From positions 1-9,327 of the forward strand of contig SKOQ01000119.1 of NCBI GenBank assembly GCA_007119985.1: a DNA stretch of 9,327 bases, read 5' to 3'. The notes beneath the pieces were generated by a model that was given only the letters and a program-made list of their open reading frames with translations, did no database searches and was not told the DNA's origin. Shown one piece after another: positions 7,256-9,327 of this stretch; positions within the stretch are counted from its first letter, which is position 1; each line of letters starts with the position of its first letter. This stretch comes from Marinospirillum sp. (GTDB lineage Bacteria > Pseudomonadota > Gammaproteobacteria > Pseudomonadales > Halomonadaceae). Both the position numbers and the translations under genes were made by a program.

Positions 7256-7507
7256 CTACTGGCGGATACAGTCTTTATAAAAGATGCCGCGATAATCACG
7301 CCAGCCTTCTCTCCCATCAGTTTCCATATAGCGCAGCACCATCTGACAGTAGAGCTCGTCACGGTGTCCCTCACGCAGCTGAATCAGTTGAGGGTTAATC
7401 ATAAATTTTTGGAAAAAGATAAAAGCGACCACCACAAACGCGATAATAAACAGCACCGAGGCCACTAGAGCCATAGAGCGGTTTTTTTCTTCCTCAGAAG
7501 CACTCAT
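7256..7507 (-). CDS. Small single-pass membrane protein of unknown function (83 aa)
   Basis: I do not recognise this protein. From ATG 7507 it reads MSASEEEKNRSM, a charged N-terminus, then one strongly hydrophobic segment at about residues 13-32, then a soluble tail of about 50 residues rich in charged and aromatic residues (RYMETDGREGWRDYRGIFYKD). The tail holds two cysteines, C54 and C80. The frame stays open up to ATG 7621, but I choose the internal ATG because AAGG lies eight bases before it (7516-7519) and the 38 residues of the extension look like translated intergenic sequence. The stop TAG (7256-7258) is 17 bp from the end of recJ, so the two genes converge. It lies 125 bp downstream of the dauA stop on the same strand and could share its transcript. 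A genuine gene is likely from the ribosome site and clean topology, but this is not proven. Confidence 0.65.
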   Translation of the reverse strand: MSASEEEKNRSMALVASVLFIIAFVVVAFIFFQKFMINPQLIQLREGHRDELYCQMVLRYMETDGREGWRDYRGIFYKDCIRQ

Positions 7508-7515
7508 ACACAACG

Positions 7516-7519
7516 CCTT
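7516..7519 (-). promoter_or_regulatory. Ribosome binding site of the small membrane protein
   Basis: On the - strand AAGG lies eight bases upstream of ATG 7507, within ATAAGGCG. This spacing favours ATG 7507 over the longer frame opening at 7621, for which I see no comparable ribosome site. Confidence 0.5.
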
Positions 7520-7609
7520 ATTTGCAGGTTTGACTGAGCATCCGACACCCTGCTTTCTCCAGATAGCGGCGACTGGAGATCTCCCATCCCTTGGGTGGAT
7601 GCGTTTTGT

Positions 7610-7628
7610 GCCCCGAGCCAAGCGGGGC
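7610..7628 (-). terminator. GC-rich hairpin just after the dauA stop, possible weak terminator
   Basis: GCCCCG (7610-7615) and CGGGGC (7623-7628) form a 6-bp all-GC stem with a 7-base loop, four bases after the dauA stop codon in the direction of dauA transcription. The sequence that follows on the - strand is ACAAAACGC, with no T run, so it is not a standard intrinsic terminator. It may instead shield the mRNA 3' end or cause partial termination before the small membrane protein gene. Confidence 0.35.
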
Positions 7629-7632
7629 TGAT

Positions 7633-9318
7633 CTATTCTAGGCGAGCTTCGGCAAGGGAGCGAGCAAAACTCACACCCTGATTTGTATCCATGCCTGCTT
7701 TTTGGAGCTTGGCAATCAACTCGTCTGAGAGACCAATCAGCGTGACATCAAGATGTTGATCCTGCAAGGATTGCAGATTGCTTTTCAACGCATGGATGGC
7801 GGTAATATCTAAACTCAAGACGCCTTGCATCTCAATGATCACGCGCTGGATGTCGGGATCAACTTGTTTGAGCCGGCCCAAAGCCTTCTCTGCACTGCCA
7901 AAAAACAACGGCCCTTGTAAGCGAAAATAAGCAACATGCGCAGGGAGCTGGAGCTGATCTCGCTCGGCCGCACTGAGTGGTTGGCAGGAGGTCAGTTGTG
8001 CCATCCGCGCGATAAACAGCAGAGAGGCCAGCACCAGCCCTACGCTGACCGCAATGACCATATCAAACACAACCGTCAGGCTGAGACTGGTCAATAACAC
8101 CAGCAGATCTGGACGGGGTGCGGTCTGGAGCATGCGCTTGACATGATGCGCCTCGCTCATATTCCACGCCACCATCAGCAGTAAACCGGCCAGCGCCGCC
8201 ATCGGGAGCTGAGCCAACCAGTCGGCAATCAATAAAATACAGCCCAAAATCACCAGCGCATGGATGACGGCAGCCAGCGGAGAATGTCCACCGGCGCGCA
8301 CATTGGCCGCGGTGCGCGCTAGGGCCGCCGTAGCCGTGATGCCGCCAAAAAATGGGGCCACTAGATTACCGAGTCCTTGGCCGATCAGTTCGGCATTCGG
8401 ATCATGGCGGCTGCCTGCCAGCGAATCCGCCACCAGAGCACATAGCAGCGATTCAATGGCACCGAGCAGCGCAATCGTCAAAGCGGCGGGCAGCAGGGCT
8501 TGGATTAAGTCCCAGGAGAAGCCGATGGGCTCGCCTTGTGCATTCGGGTAATCCCAAGGCCAGCTCAACTGTGGTGCAAAGGGCGGAATGCCTTGCCCTG
8601 AGAGTTCGCCCTGCTGCCAGCTAAACTGATCGCCCAACAGTTGTGGTGCAAAATCTGTAAAGAGATGCGGGCCAAGCAGCGCCAAGCCCGTGCCGAGTGC
8701 CAGTGCAGGCAGATGTCCAGGCAAGGGGGTTTTCAATCTTGGCCAGAGGATTAAGCAGCCCAGGGTGACGAGTCCGATACAGGCATCGGCCCAATGAATG
8801 TTAGGCAGCTGTTGCACAAAGGTCAGCAGCTTGATGAAAAAGTGGTCGCTGTTTTCCATTGCGGCCAAGCCAAAAAAATCCTTGAGCTGCAAGCTGGCGA
8901 TGACAATTGCAATACCGCTGGTAAAGCCCAGAATCACCGGAGCGGGAATAAACTGGATGAGCCGTCCCATCTTCAGCAAGCCCATCACCAGTAGAATTGC
9001 ACCGGCCATCAAGGTGGCCATCAACAGCCCACCCAAGCCAAATTGCTGGGTGACTGGCAACAGGAGCACGATAAAAGCCGCCGTCGGGCCGCTGATGGAA
9101 TAGCGCGAGCCACCAGAAAGAGCAATCACCGCACCGGCGATCATGGCGGTATAAAGACCATGCTGGGGCGGCACGCCACTGGCAATCGCCAGCGCCATGG
9201 CCAGCGGAATGGCAATAATGCCCAGGGTGATCCCCGCGAGCAGATCCGCGCGTAAATGTTGAAAGGTGTAGCCCTGACGAAAGGTCTCGCGCAAGGCCGT
9301 GGCAAAAGGAAGGGACAT
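7633..9318 (-). CDS. dauA: DauA/YchM-type SulP anion transporter with C-terminal STAS domain
   Basis: This 561-residue inner-membrane protein matches E. coli DauA (YchM, 559 residues) along its whole length. Shared stretches include DLLAGITLGIIAIPLAMALA (about 25-44), SGPTAAF (76-82), FIPAPVILGFTSGIAI, LLGAIESLLCALVAD, APFFGGITATAALARTAANV and LLMVAWNMSEAHHV. Many hydrophobic segments fill roughly residues 25-430, as in SulP proteins with 14 transmembrane spans. A cytoplasmic STAS domain of about 100 residues follows (HVAYFRLQGPLFFGSAEKAL, then LSLDITAIHALKSNL). Family knowledge: E. coli DauA imports C4-dicarboxylates such as succinate, fumarate and aspartate aerobically, mainly at acidic pH, and its STAS domain binds acyl carrier protein. 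Other SulP proteins carry sulfate or bicarbonate, so the substrate here is inferred. I take ATG 9318 because GGAG lies five bases upstream (9324-9327); the GTG at 9321 is too close to it. The promoter lies beyond the window. Confidence 0.92.
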   Translation of the reverse strand: MSLPFATALRETFRQGYTFQHLRADLLAGITLGIIAIPLAMALAIASGVPPQHGLYTAMIAGAVIALSGGSRYSISGPTAAFIVLLLPVTQQFGLGGLLMATLMAGAILLVMGLLKMGRLIQFIPAPVILGFTSGIAIVIASLQLKDFFGLAAMENSDHFFIKLLTFVQQLPNIHWADACIGLVTLGCLILWPRLKTPLPGHLPALALGTGLALLGPHLFTDFAPQLLGDQFSWQQGELSGQGIPPFAPQLSWPWDYPNAQGEPIGFSWDLIQALLPAALTIALLGAIESLLCALVADSLAGSRHDPNAELIGQGLGNLVAPFFGGITATAALARTAANVRAGGHSPLAAVIHALVILGCILLIADWLAQLPMAALAGLLLMVAWNMSEAHHVKRMLQTAPRPDLLVLLTSLSLTVVFDMVIAVSVGLVLASLLFIARMAQLTSCQPLSAAERDQLQLPAHVAYFRLQGPLFFGSAEKALGRLKQVDPDIQRVIIEMQGVLSLDITAIHALKSNLQSLQDQHLDVTLIGLSDELIAKLQKAGMDTNQGVSFARSLAEARLE

Positions 9319-9327
9319 CACGACTCC

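Noticed and set aside
7508..7621. N-terminal extension of the small membrane protein to ATG 7621
   Set aside because: The extra 38 residues cover the palindrome-rich intergenic region, look non-coding in composition, and the internal ATG at 7507 has the better ribosome site.
8264..9255. Several + strand open frames antisense to dauA (around 8264-8624 and 8794-9255)
   Set aside because: They run opposite a full-length conserved transporter, and their translations are low-information shadows without ribosome sites or recognisable domains.

Overview
The window looks like chromosomal DNA of a gammaproteobacterium, probably of the Pseudomonadales/Oceanospirillales type. The main reason is the gene order dsbC-hom-thrC, which I recall from Pseudomonas. 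The ThrC and homoserine dehydrogenase proteins are also of that long, monofunctional kind, rather than the fused aspartokinase/homoserine dehydrogenase of enteric bacteria. Base composition looks moderate and even, and no transposase, integrase, phage gene, CRISPR array, rRNA or tRNA was seen. I cannot name the genus.

Layout on the + strand: the last 45 codons of dsbC (1-138), hom (175-1479) and thrC (1509-2912). They are tightly spaced and end at a strong intrinsic terminator (about 2949-2981). After a 130-bp intergenic region with nested inverted repeats and a possible promoter comes a 755-residue methyl-accepting chemotaxis protein (3111-5378). It has a periplasmic dCache_3-type sensor at its N-terminal end and a zinc-binding CZB domain at its C-terminal end. 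A full-length but divergent RecJ-family exonuclease follows (5466-7238).

On the - strand, converging on recJ, are an 83-residue single-pass membrane protein of unknown function (7256-7507) and a DauA/YchM-type SulP transporter with a C-terminal STAS domain (7633-9318). The transporter begins almost at the window edge.

Functionally, hom and thrC form the homoserine-to-threonine branch of aspartate-family amino acid synthesis: Hom makes homoserine, and ThrC converts its phosphate ester to threonine. No homoserine kinase is in the window. DsbC is a periplasmic disulfide isomerase. In E. coli recJ lies directly after dsbC, so here hom-thrC and the chemoreceptor sit between two ancestral neighbours. 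The chemoreceptor and the dicarboxylate-type transporter are environment-facing genes on either side of recJ, but nothing in the sequence links them to one pathway.

Most of the window is ordinary housekeeping DNA. The items most worth a second look are the substituted active-site motifs of the RecJ homologue, the dCache_3-plus-CZB chemoreceptor, the symmetric nested inverted repeats upstream of it, and the uncharacterised small membrane protein. I did not find a clear new multi-gene system.
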